This document shows, piece after piece, positions 40,641-52,400 of a stretch of 64,000 bases of DNA. The DNA is from Myrica gale (Eukaryota; Streptophyta; Magnoliopsida; Fagales; Myricaceae): assembly GCA_963930655.1 (NCBI GenBank), contig OZ005611.1:6579501-6643500 (forward strand). The letters are read 5' to 3'. The first letter of the stretch is position 1. The number at the start of each line of letters is the position of its first letter. A model generated the notes under the pieces. That model did no database searches, was not told the origin of the DNA, and saw nothing but the letters and a program-made list of their open reading frames with translations. A program made the position numbers and the translations under genes.

Positions 40641-41155
40641 ACGCTAGATGCTGATCTTCCCCTACCTTTGGTTGGTGGAAGTCTGGAAGTGGGGTAAGGC
40701 CTGCAAACTGGGTCGTGTTGAAAATGAGAAAATCGTAGCAGAGTTGTGTAGAAAGGTGTATGCTTGACGTGCCTGCGGACCACCCCTGAATCGTTAATCT
40801 TTTCTATCCTTTTCATCATGATATGATTGAAGCGAGAAAGCATCTTCCAGAAAGGAGTGTGAGATAGGGATAGGTCTTTATCTTGTCGTGAACGCTAGAC
40901 GCTGATCTTCCCCTATCTTTTTTTTGGTTGGTGGAAGACTGGAAGTGGGGTAAGGCCTGCAAACTGGTCGTGTTGAAAATGAGAAAATCGTAGCAGAGCT
41001 GTGTAGAAAGGTGTATACTTGACGTGTGCGGACCACCCCTGAATCGTTAATCTTTTCTATCATTTTCATTTCATGTAAAAATATTGAAGCGAGAAAGCAT
41101 TTTCCAGAAAGGAGTGTGAGATAGGGATAGGATAGGGGTAGGTCTAATCTTGTCG
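40641..41155. repeat. Tandem duplication, period about 251 bp
   Basis: Two adjacent copies start ACGCTAGA[T/C]GCTGATCTTCC (40641 and 40892). They share AAGGCCTGCAAACTGG and GACCACCCCTGAATCGTTAA, differing by small indels. Open frames in the copies are not conserved between them. Confidence 0.85.
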
Positions 41156-42929
41156 TGATATATACCTAAATATCTAGAGGTAGATTTTCGTCCATTCAGG
41201 CAACGCCAGATACCTACATAAGCACTAATTTATCTCCTTTTTCTATACCACTACTGAAAGAGACCCATCACCTGAAAAATTGCATGTGGAAATGGATCTT
41301 ATGGGGAATATCATGGCTTCAGTTACTGGTCCTGGGGCCTCGAGGGGAAAGTCGTTTGACAGGAAAAGATGGACCAAATGGAAAAATAGCTGGCAAAGAA
41401 TGCCCATTGCTTTCCACCCGAGTGAGGAACAACAGAAGAGCACCCCACCCAAGCGGCAAGCTCCACCCTCGGAAGCCAGTGCGATCAATCTTACCACAAG
41501 CAATGACATCGATCACCATACTTTTGTTTAGAGCGAGGATCAAAATCATACTAATGTTTTTGAAAATCTTTTTTTTGTAACGAGTAAGAAATTTTTTTGA
41601 GATATATTTTTTAGGTGTTTGTGTGAATGGTAAGAGTCCATAGAAAAGATGCTTAGGGAGTGAAAGTTTTTTTTAAAAAATTTCTCTTGGAGATGAGAGT
41701 AAAAAACTATATTTAGAAAAATAATTTTTGTGAGAAGTTGAATATTATTTCTAATTTGTGTATTTTTTTTTAATAAAAATTCAGACCAATGATTAAATAA
41801 AAATTAATATTAAAATATTTTTTCGTTAAAAAAATCATGTTTAAATCTAAAACGTTTTTCCACAAGCTATTAAACAGACATACCCATTGTATCCCTTTTG
41901 TTTTTTTGAGCATAATAAGTATATATTACTAGAAGAAGGGCAGGAGGGGTCGAAACCCGCATGAATCTAAGGGTATTTATAAAGCAGCTCATGAGAAGAG
42001 AACAGACATCTCTTGAAGGTCGAGGAAGTGACCCAACAAGCGAGGTCATGAGCAAGGAAATTCACACTAAGAGGGTAAAAACCACCTTACAAGCCAGAAA
42101 AGAAAAAAAATAAAAGAAGCATTGCAAATATCGTTAAGAGATTTGCCAGGACAAGGTAGTTTTTGACTCTGCAGCGCATCTATTTGCTCATCTGTTTTGA
42201 CATCAAAACAATGGGAAATTGGCATTTTCGTCTTCAATTTTAGCCATTTTAGTGGTTTGGTCCTTAAGAATTAAACTAACAAAATAATCTCTAAACTATC
42301 ATCTTTTAACAAAAACATCCTTCTGTCAAGGTTCCGTGGTAAATTTTCTACTTGGCACTTCACAAGCCAAGTCCGCTGTCATTCTGTCTTGTAGGTTTAG
42401 AAACTGTGTCATGCCTTTAGCTTCAATTAATCCAGCGAAAAAATAAGGCAACCAACTGAATCGCTGTTGTTGCACTTCTTAAGAATACATGAAGAATTTA
42501 TTTCAGTCTCGAGGAGGGCTTGCGGTACAAGGGATACTTGATATCGGCACTTCAGGCGTTGGTCACAGCCTTGTTTAAAGAAAAGAACTTAAAGAAGTCT
42601 ATATGCTGTAATTGGAGAGTAGTGCTGAAGGCATCCGGGTCGGGTTCGGAGAGGAGTCGAGAAGGAGGGGTTCGGATTCAGGCCATGAGAGGAGGGTGTG
42701 TTGTTTATTTGGAAGGGGATTGGAGACTAGGGTCTGGTACTGAAGTGGGGTTGAGGAAGTTGTGGAGAGGAAGAAGAGAAAGGCACGAAGAAAAAGGAAA
42801 GCATTCCTCGGTGGTAGGTGTGGGGAAAGGCGATTGTGGAAGAATTTTTTGGGACTGACATTCCACTGTATTGGTCTCTGTTTTTCTCCGGATACTGAAG
42901 AGGAAGCTGTCCAAGACCCCCAAGAGGAA

Positions 42930-43130
42930 TTTGAGATGTAATTCTGGTGTTGCTGTAATTTTGGTATTGCAGCAGAATTTTGGTTTCTTCGTGCTGTAAT
43001 TTGAGTAGTTGCAGAATTTGAAAAGTTGCAGCAGAATTTTGAAAAGTTGCAGCGAAATTTTGCAAAGTTGCAGCAGAATGTTGGTTTCTTCATGCTGTAA
43101 TTTTGGTATTGCAACAGAATTTTGAGACTT
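42930..43130. repeat. Short-unit tandem array (GCAGCAGAATTTTG type)
   Basis: Interspersed repeats of GTTGCAGCAGAATTTTG and TTTGGTTTCTTCGTGCTGTAA give a degenerate minisatellite. Antisense frames read repeated Cys-Cys-Asn-Phe, an artefact of the array. Confidence 0.75.
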
Positions 43131-43486
43131 CAGATCTACCAAAAGTTTTATTCAAGATTTGACAGATTGCATAGAAGACAGACAATCCTCAAAAATACAA
43201 GGAACATACTCATCAATAGGTGTAATATAAAATTCTTTGGGGATTCCCTTCAACAGGACTCGAGACTGCCAACAACCTAGGGGAAATATATGGGGAAAAA
43301 AGAATTGAAAAGCAAAAGAGGGAGGGGGGATTCACAAAGAGAAATACAAAAAAAAAATACAAGCACTTGGGGGGTGCAAACCATACTACCACCACAAACC
43401 ACTCTCAAAGATAGTATGACCAATAACAGCACCCGGTGGATCTTGATGCAGAAAAGCGCACACGGATACGGTGTACAACCACCCAG

Positions 43487-46400
43487 CTAAAATGCACTCC
43501 AATTATCTGAGCTTTTCCTAGGAGTTTGACTGTCTAGTGACGTTCTAAAAGGCCCAGATCCAAAAGGGTCCGAGTCGTCAAAGGCTGGGAATCCATGACC
43601 CTGATCGAAGTCTCTACTGCTGCGCATTGAATCGAATCGTGCTACTGGGTCCCGTGCGGCAAAAAGTCCCGTGTCATGCGTCCTGAAAGAATCAAATCTT
43701 GAGAAGCTGTCGAAAGAGGGTCCTGACGCATCGTACTTGTGTGGTGAATTGCTTGAACTGAAGAGTGGTGTGCTCGGAGCAGAGTCATCGAAACTAAATG
43801 TACTCTTCTTCTGGAACAAGCCACCTGCCTGGGGCGACTCCGTTCTGATAGGGTTTAGACCAAAATCTCCAGAGCCAAAGAAATAATTCTCTCCATTTCT
43901 TTCTTGATCCACCCCCTATGACATTAATTATTCATGTTAGAAAAAAGCATCTTCATATTAGAAATTGACCAAGAACCTAGCAAGGACAACATAAAGTTCA
44001 GAAGGCTACGAATACACATCCCTGGATCAAAAACCTTCTTTGCTACCTAAAGAATTCTCCCATGGAGGGTGTGCGTTTGGTTGAGTTATTGCCAATCAAG
44101 AGCAAAAGAAAAGAGAACACAAACGCTATCAAGCTATGTAATTCTTAAGGAGCGTGTTTATAAAGTGGGAGCTTCTGTATTCATCCTACGTCCTTAAGCC
44201 TGGCCTCCTTACTCTTTTCATCGAGGGTATTCTGGTCCCCTTTTTGTTGGGGGCCCCGAGCGAAGGAGCCGGGCAACCAGGTCCAGCCAGCCATACCGGG
44301 CATTCTGGTCCCCTCTTTACTAGGGGACCCGAGTGAATGTGCCAATCTTCCAAATCTAGACCCCGGGTCTACTGGGCTTCCAGGGCAGTCAAGGTTAGAC
44401 GGATCTGTCATGCCCCCGAGTGAATGTGCATGTCTTTCAGGTCTAGACCCCGAGTCTCCAGGAATTCCCGGACAGTCAGGGTTAGACGAATCTAACTCGA
44501 AGGCCCCGAGTGAATGTGCCGGTCTTCCAGGACTACTGGGCTTCCCTGACAGTCAAGGATAGAAGGATCTGTCATTCCCCCGGGTGAATGTGCCGGTCTT
44601 CCAGGTCTAGACCCCGGGACTCCAGGGCTTCCCAGACAGTCAGGGTTAGATGGATCTGGCCTGCCAGACATACAAGGTTTGTCCCCGGGTATCCAGAGCA
44701 GTCAGGCCATCATTGTTTCCTCTTTGTCCGGGCATACAGATTCTGTCGCAGCACCTGAAGGCTTGGCTGGTGGTGCCCACTCCCAGTCGTAGGCGGTAGC
44801 TCCCTCTCCGGCGACTTCTGTGGTAAGTGGCGATTGAGTCGGTGGGCCCTCTGCTAAGGTTGGCGTGGAAGATGAGGGTGGTAGGGATATTCCGCCTGGC
44901 GTTATCCCGGCCCCCACAGAACTGCAGATCTTTACGCCGGGAAGATGCTTTTCGGAGACAGAACACGCCGCTCTTCCTGTTGGGAAGCTCCAGAGTGGGG
45001 TCCCGATGGAGGAGGTCCACAATGGGGCAATTTCTCCTTGTGTCGAGGAGCATAGCGCTGCCGAGAGAGAGAGGGTAGTGCTAGATCTTTCTTCTGGGGC
45101 CCTCTTAGGTGGTCTGGAGGTGGGGGAGTGTTCATTTGGAACGAATGAGGCTGGCGAGTTTCTACATAATACCACAAGGAAATCTCCCGAGTGGGTCTTA
45201 GACACGGTTTCCTCTATTGGTCATTTGGTTGGGGTGCTGTGTGACGGTCACGAGAAATAGCTGAGGAATCTCTTTGCTGAGTTGGAACAAGATAGGGTGC
45301 AACTCAGTTCTACTAAGTCTAGAAAATCAGGGGGAAGATGCTATGGGAGTTGCAGGGATTGTACTCTTCGGTTAACTATGAAGGGTCTTCTTCGATCACT
45401 AGGAAGACTAACAAAAGGAGGGCCTTGTGTTTGATTCCATGATGCTCTGAATATTGAGTTGAACTGTTGGGGAATCTTCTAGGGCTTTGGGCATACGTTG
45501 GTGGAGGTTTTGTCTATTGTCATCTTTTCGAGGAGGGGTTTTTTCTTGTGCTTTGCCCAGTGGCTAGAGGGTTGAGGGCTTTTTCTTCGGGTTCTCTTCT
45601 CTGGTTTTCCGCTTTTTCATTGTTTTCTCGTTTGCGTGTTAAGGGTTTTCAGTATAATCTCTTGTATTGTTGAATTCGTTGTTGTGTGTTCTTTGTTTCT
45701 CTTCTCTTTAATAAGATTGATTGACTTATAAAAAAAAGATAATTGCATGGAAAATTTTGTGCCGAATATCCCTTTACCATGGTGTAGAATTGACATACCT
45801 TGGAAGTACTAACTGTATTAAAGCCCCACACAGAGTCAACATCATCATTAGTGTCAAATGTTCCCCACGTCGGTTCATCGAAACTTTTATCAACAGAAAA
45901 TATAGACCCATCACCACCAAGATCACTGCACAAAAAATAACATGTATTAGTTAGGTTAATGTACATTGCTTATAATAATTACATAAGTGTTAGCGATAGC
46001 GAACACATCGCAAGCCAGAATAGGAGCAACAAAAACAACAGATTAATGACCTGTCAAGTACTCAACTATTACTATTTGTCAAAAACACGGCATATATGCT
46101 CAACTATTACCATTTTTCAGGAACGTGAAGTTTTAAATTTGAGTATTTTTCATTCATGAAGAGATGAATGCAGGAATCACATGTAAGTATTCTTCACGCA
46201 TATGTAACCATAGAAGTTGCCTTTTGTAGCTATCATTGAGAAAGATAAAATATAACCTATCCACCATCTTTGATGATGAGATGCATGAATTGCAATGTAA
46301 TATGATAATTTAGAGGATTACAGTGTCAGGACAAGGAGATGATGTTTGGCTAGACCAGTAAAAGGCAACAACACAAGGCTGCATAGATGTCAAAAAAGAG

Positions 46401-49400
46401 AATGTGGGCTAAGATTATGAGATCAGATAAATATGAGCGCTTTCTTTTCCTTTTTCTCCCTCTTCAAATACATCAGAAGTGATGGCTTATGAGTTAAAGT
46501 TGAAAGAGATGGACTTATATAAACAGAGCCACAGGGACACCTGCCTGCCAGCCAGCGTGTCGAGTGCCATGCATCATAAATCACCACAGAATGATGAAAT
46601 AATAACTTCAAGAAGTGCCAAAACCATGTGTCTAGCGTCAAGAATTGCCAACCAAGCAAATATTCGCCATGCCTAAATAAAATAGAAATCTTTAGAAGAG
46701 TACCTTTGATCATCTCTATCACGGGGTGAGGCATCTGAACCTAGTGCTTTGTCAAAATTAAAATCCGGAAGTGCTTTGTCAAAATTAAAATCTGGAAATT
46801 CTCTACGTGGACTTTCAACAGCAGTCCTTGATGCTGGACTGCTAGGAGCACTTTTTGCCATGTCATCTTCACTTTTATTGGATGCTGATCCATTCTCAAC
46901 AGCCTTGTCATCCCCAATCTGGGACTTTTCTGACTTAATAGGTGAAGCAGCAGCTGTTGGACTATCAACTGAGGCAGCCTTTTCATTCCTAGCTAATTTA
47001 GATTTCTCTCTTGGAGGTGCTATAACATTTTGGACATCAAGAGTGAGCTCCTTGACCGAAGTGAACCCTGAAAAGTTGGAGATTATGCTAAGCCAACAAA
47101 AATATCACATTGCTGTTTAAAAACCTTAAGGAGAGAAAACCCCCATTTTAACTATATACTATTATGGCGTCCAGTTAAAAGGCATCAAGCACAATCAGAG
47201 TGCATAACATCAATGACAAATGCAAAGTACCAGCATATTCGTGATAATTATCACTGAACACATACTGCAATAGCTATCAGGACATACTACAATCTAGCGA
47301 TAGATGATTGGTAACATGATTCCCCACATGCTAAAAGGTGAACACCATTTGATGTCACTCACCAAGATGATCTCTTTATAAGTTAAACTTAAAGAACACT
47401 TTGATCAAATGTAGAATTATTTATGCATACCTTCATCTTCAAACTTATCCCAATCTTCATCCCAGTCAGCAGCACCCTCTTGGATGCCAGGTTGCCAACC
47501 TAAACAATAATAAACAAAAAAAAACACTTCAGGCAAGTGGAATGCAACATAATACAACTCCAAAATTTCAGAACAATAGTGTAACCAGGAAAGAAAGACA
47601 GGACAATGTAGCAGGATCAATAGTACAACAGGGTTATATAATGTTTGGGCAGAATGTCCAATCATACAACAACGTTTCTTCTCAATAGCACAATCCAGCC
47701 TTTAGTACATTCGTTAACAGTTCACAAGCAAAATGGGGAAATAGCAATTAGTAAGTTGAATTTATTAAACATAAAGAAAGCTGATTACTTACAAACAGGA
47801 ATAGTTTCCATTCATATCAAAGTTATTATTTTTCATGCTTTGAGGAAAAAGCATTTATACTTTTGTGTAGAAACTTTCATTGACAAGTGAACATGGTTTC
47901 TTACTACCAATTGGAAAATGATCCAACGACAATTTCTACAGGAAGACACTTTAATGAACCTTCCTAAATGGTCAAACCCTACTTTAGAAAAAAAGTTCGC
48001 TAAAAGCAAAAGACAAATTTGGAAAATGCTCAGGAATTTCATGCGGAACATGTTTTCCATGATCCTTAATCTTCCCAAACATTCATTATCCTTCCATCAC
48101 ATTTCAACTTCAAGTGTTGGACTGTTAATATTCTTTCCCCTTAAGGCTACACATTTATAGGTTACTAATCTGCAAAGCCCTAGCCCATGAGTGTTACATC
48201 TTGGAACTCATTTCCAGTGATCATTTCCCATGAGTTATGAGGTTAACGAATACTGTTGGTCCTAAAAATATGATAGACAAAAACATGGATCAAAGAGTCA
48301 TGTGGATGCCATATATCTAAGTTGAAAGAGAGGTGGAGGATGCCTGGAGACTGCCTAAATGGGTAAAGGGAATAAACACAGGATAAACATGACAGAGACA
48401 TACCAAAGGGAAGCTCAGTTAATGTTGTTGGTTTTGAACGCAATCCATATTTCTTGCAACGTTCATTTAGGCCTTTCACTAGCTCATCAAGTTCTGATTG
48501 GATCCGATCTGCACGGACCTGAAATTTTCATATGAAAATGAACTTCAAAAAGTTCTCTGAAGGCCTGCCTGGGACCGTGTTTGATAAGACATACCTGAAG
48601 AACCCCATCTGCACTAGTATCTTGTTCCATCTTGACAATCGCCTGATATAGCTCCATTTTCTTCTCCTGTAGACAAATATCATAAGATTATTCAACACTA
48701 ATCTAGCAGCAAGGACCATATTATGACACGCTTTTAATACTTGAAGGACCAATGAAAAGGAAATTAAAGATCAGTCATGAAAACAAGTAGCAGTTACCTG
48801 TAAGTCACGAAATGTAGCTTCTTCAATAGTTAACTTGGAGGCTACATCACCAACTTGCTTGTATTTCTCTTCATATTTCTTGGCAAGTGACTCGACCTGC
48901 AGCACGGATGGCATTCATTAAGCACATAATGGTAAAAGAAAGACGATTAAATACACGAGCTCTGCATCCAAAAGATACCTCACGTTTATCAGCAGATGTC
49001 CTTTCTGTGATCTCGTTGACACGATTGTCACATCTGCTCTTATACAGAACCTTTAACCAAAGCGAAAATGAAACTTAGGGAAAACATTCCCCACGGGGGG
49101 GGGGGGCATCATTGCTTCTAATATGACTTAGAAACATGTGTGAGACAAATAGTGCAAACATATCTAGCTCCCAGCCATCCAAAATGAGCACACATAAGCT
49201 AGAAGTAAGAATTGTGGTGTCTTCATATAGATGTTACAGCTTAATATATGTTGCAATCAGGGGGACTGTCCATTGAAATGAAAAGTTCTACAACCAAGAT
49301 GATGATTTCATTACATGCAATTTTTTTTCTTGGAAAAAATGAAATGGACTCAAGACCACTAAATACATCTTTTGCTGCTAGTATCGAAGTATGTTTCTTT

Positions 49401-52400
49401 CAATTCTCATAACAGCAATGTCACACTAGAGGGGCATTAGTTTGTAGAGAATTGCATCTTAAGAACTTAGTCACTGTTTGTCCTTATCTATCTACGGTTC
49501 ACTTAATATCCATCCACATTTTCAATGTAATTTTCCAGCAAATATGCCAAAAACCACATATCGTTATGAGTGACTCTCTTTGGTGACTAATTATATGAAC
49601 CGTCATTCTGGCATAGAAGTCTAATTACATGTTTCTTACAATTAAATCCCCAAAAACAATGTCAAATATAAGTATCCAGTTGCATGAAAGCCTTCATGAA
49701 GAATTGACAGATGTCAAATACTTACAAGTTCCTGCATTTTAACACGATAAAACTCAATTTTCTGTCTGGATTCCAACATTTCTTTCTGCAATTCTTCTAC
49801 CTACAATGGGCAAAGAGAATCAGGTCAAAAAGGATGCCCAGTACCTCTTAAAGGGAAGAAGGACATAACATCTTGGTAAAATAGAAAAGGTGCCAGGAGA
49901 AATGGAAAAGAGTTTGCTCAAGTCTACAGCAAGTCTTTTTTTTATTTATAAGTAAGCACAATATTATTAGAAAAGTAGAATAAGGAGGAGTCGAATACAG
50001 TACAAAGGCTGTACCGAATTCACTCAAGACATACAAATGAAAAAGCTAAGAAAATCCAAAACGTTCACAAAACGAACCCCCAACACAACATTCGCCCAAA
50101 GGAAGAGAGAAGAAAACACTTCGGCTTGCAAATTCTGAAGCGACCTAGAGGAGCCCTCGAAGCACCTCCTATTTCGCTCCCTCCAAAGACACCACCAAAT
50201 ACAAACAGGAACCATCCTCCAAATAACCTTCGCTGAAGGATCCACAAAATGCCGACCCCACCAAGATAGGACATCAACCACCCTTTCAGGCATAATCCAA
50301 TGCACATTCAGAATCCCAAGGACCTGCATTCAAAGGCCTCTAGCAACCGGGAAATGCAATAGCAAATGATTAACAAATTCGCCATCAGCCTTACACAGAT
50401 AACACCACTCAATGGCATAAACACCCCTTCTACGGAAATTATCAATAGTCAAAAGCCGTCCATGAGAAGCCTCCCAAACAAAGAAAGACACATGCGATGG
50501 GACCTTGGACTTCCACACCCCCCGCCAAGGGAAAGAAACAAACCTATCACCATCGGAGAGATTATCAAAGAAAGACTTAACTGAAAAAACACCCCCCCGT
50601 AGAACCCAACCAAAACATCACATCCGCCCTACCGCTACACATCCTCTGCGCATAAAGATTAGAATAAAAAGCAGCAAACTCCTCCAATTCCCAATCATTT
50701 GCAGATCTAGAGAACTGCAAATTCCACACTACAGAATCAGAACCAACCTCCATACAATCCATCACCAAGGCATCCTTACAGCAAGAGAGAGAGAAGGCTA
50801 ACGGAAAAGAACAGCTCAGAACTCTCCCATCACACCATTGTCATGCCAAAAACTGAGACATTGACAATCTCCCAACACAAACCTAATATATGCAGAGAAA
50901 GCATCCCAACCATTAGAAATGTGTTTCCAAAGGAACCTCGCGAGGATAAAGAGATCTCCCAACCATCAGTAGTACCGTATTTTGCTGCAATGACACATCT
51001 CCACAATTTATCCCTCTCATTGCCAAAACGCCATAACCACTTGCCCAACAAAGCCTTGTTGAACAAAGAGAGCCTCCGAAGCCCTAACCCGCCAGAATGA
51101 ATAGGAGAACACACCTTCGCCCAACTGAGTAAATGGAATTTGTGAACACCATCTTCACTACCCCACAGAAAGTCTCTTTGGAACTTTTCAATTCTTAGGG
51201 CCACAACATCCGGGATAGGAAAAAGAGATAAAAAGTACGTAGGAAGACTAGATAAAGTAGACTTAATTAGAGTAATCATACCACCCTTGGATAAATACAT
51301 ACGTTTCCATCCCGCCAACCGCCTTCCCATCCTCTCCAAAATGTCATCCCAAATATGCACCATAGAAGCAAGTGAGAAACACTCATATTCGCCCCACCCA
51401 CACCACCAACCTTGAAACCCTCGACCACCCCAAGCGAAACCACCTTCGACATCATTGTAGAAAGAGCCTCCATAACAATAACAAACAAGAGAGGGGAAAG
51501 AGGGTCTCCTTGCCTCAAGCCCCAAGGACTACCAAAAAACCCCTCCGGTGACCCATTCACAATCACAGAAAACTTGACCGTAGAAATACAGAATTCAATC
51601 CAACTGCACCATCTGTCACCAAACTCACATCTTCTCAGAAGATATAACAAAAAATTCCAATTAACGTGGTCATAAGCCTTGTGAATGTCCAGCTTACACA
51701 ACAAACCCAGCTCACCCAGCCTCAACCTAGAATCAATACATTCGTTAACAACCAAAACGGAATCCAAAATCTACCGGCCCCCCAAAAAAGCATTTTGAGA
51801 AGGCGAAATAAGCTGAGCAAGCAAAAGCTTCAGTCTATTCGCCAAAACCTTAGCAAGGATTTTATAGATACCCCCCACCAGGCTTATTGGTCGGAAATCT
51901 TTTAGCTCCACTGCTCCCGGTTTCTTAGGGATGAGAACAACAAAAGTGGCATTAAGGCTACGGAAAAATCTACCATCCCGAGCAAACTCATTGAAAACAG
52001 AAATAACATCCCCCTTAATAACCTCCCAGGAAGACTGATAAAAAGCTAAAGAGAAGCCATCAGGCCCCGGGGCTTTATCTCCATTAAGACTTCTAACAAC
52101 CTCATACACCTCATCCTCCTCAAAGGGTCTTTCTAACCACACAGCCTCCTCCGAAATCATATCAAACTCCAAACCATCCAACGAGGGTCTCCGGGGTGAA
52201 GGCTCCTCATACAAGGTCGAATAGAAACTAACAATCCACGAAGAGATATCCGTGGGGTCCTCCACCACTTCCCCATCCACCTCAAGAAGAGAAATTGCGT
52301 TAAATTTTCTATTGGAATTCGCAACACGATGGAAAATTTTCGTGCATCTATCCCCCTCTTTACGCCACAAAGCATGAGATTTCTGACGCCAACTCACTTC

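Larger units (their letters stand above)
39445..43486. other. Intergenic region between AVT3 and EH1 3' ends
   Basis: Contains a 251-bp tandem duplication (40641-41155) and a short-unit array (42930-43130). An AT-rich repeat-like segment at 42190-42400 has TTTAGTGGTTTGGTCCTTAA, typical of dispersed plant repeats. Open frames at 41243-41580 and 42520-43142 are not recognised and partly arise from the array. Confidence 0.5.

Noticed and set aside
42599..43142. Cys/Asn/Phe-rich frames of up to 171 codons
   Set aside because: Three frames all read the same short-unit array; the peptide periodicity is a by-product.
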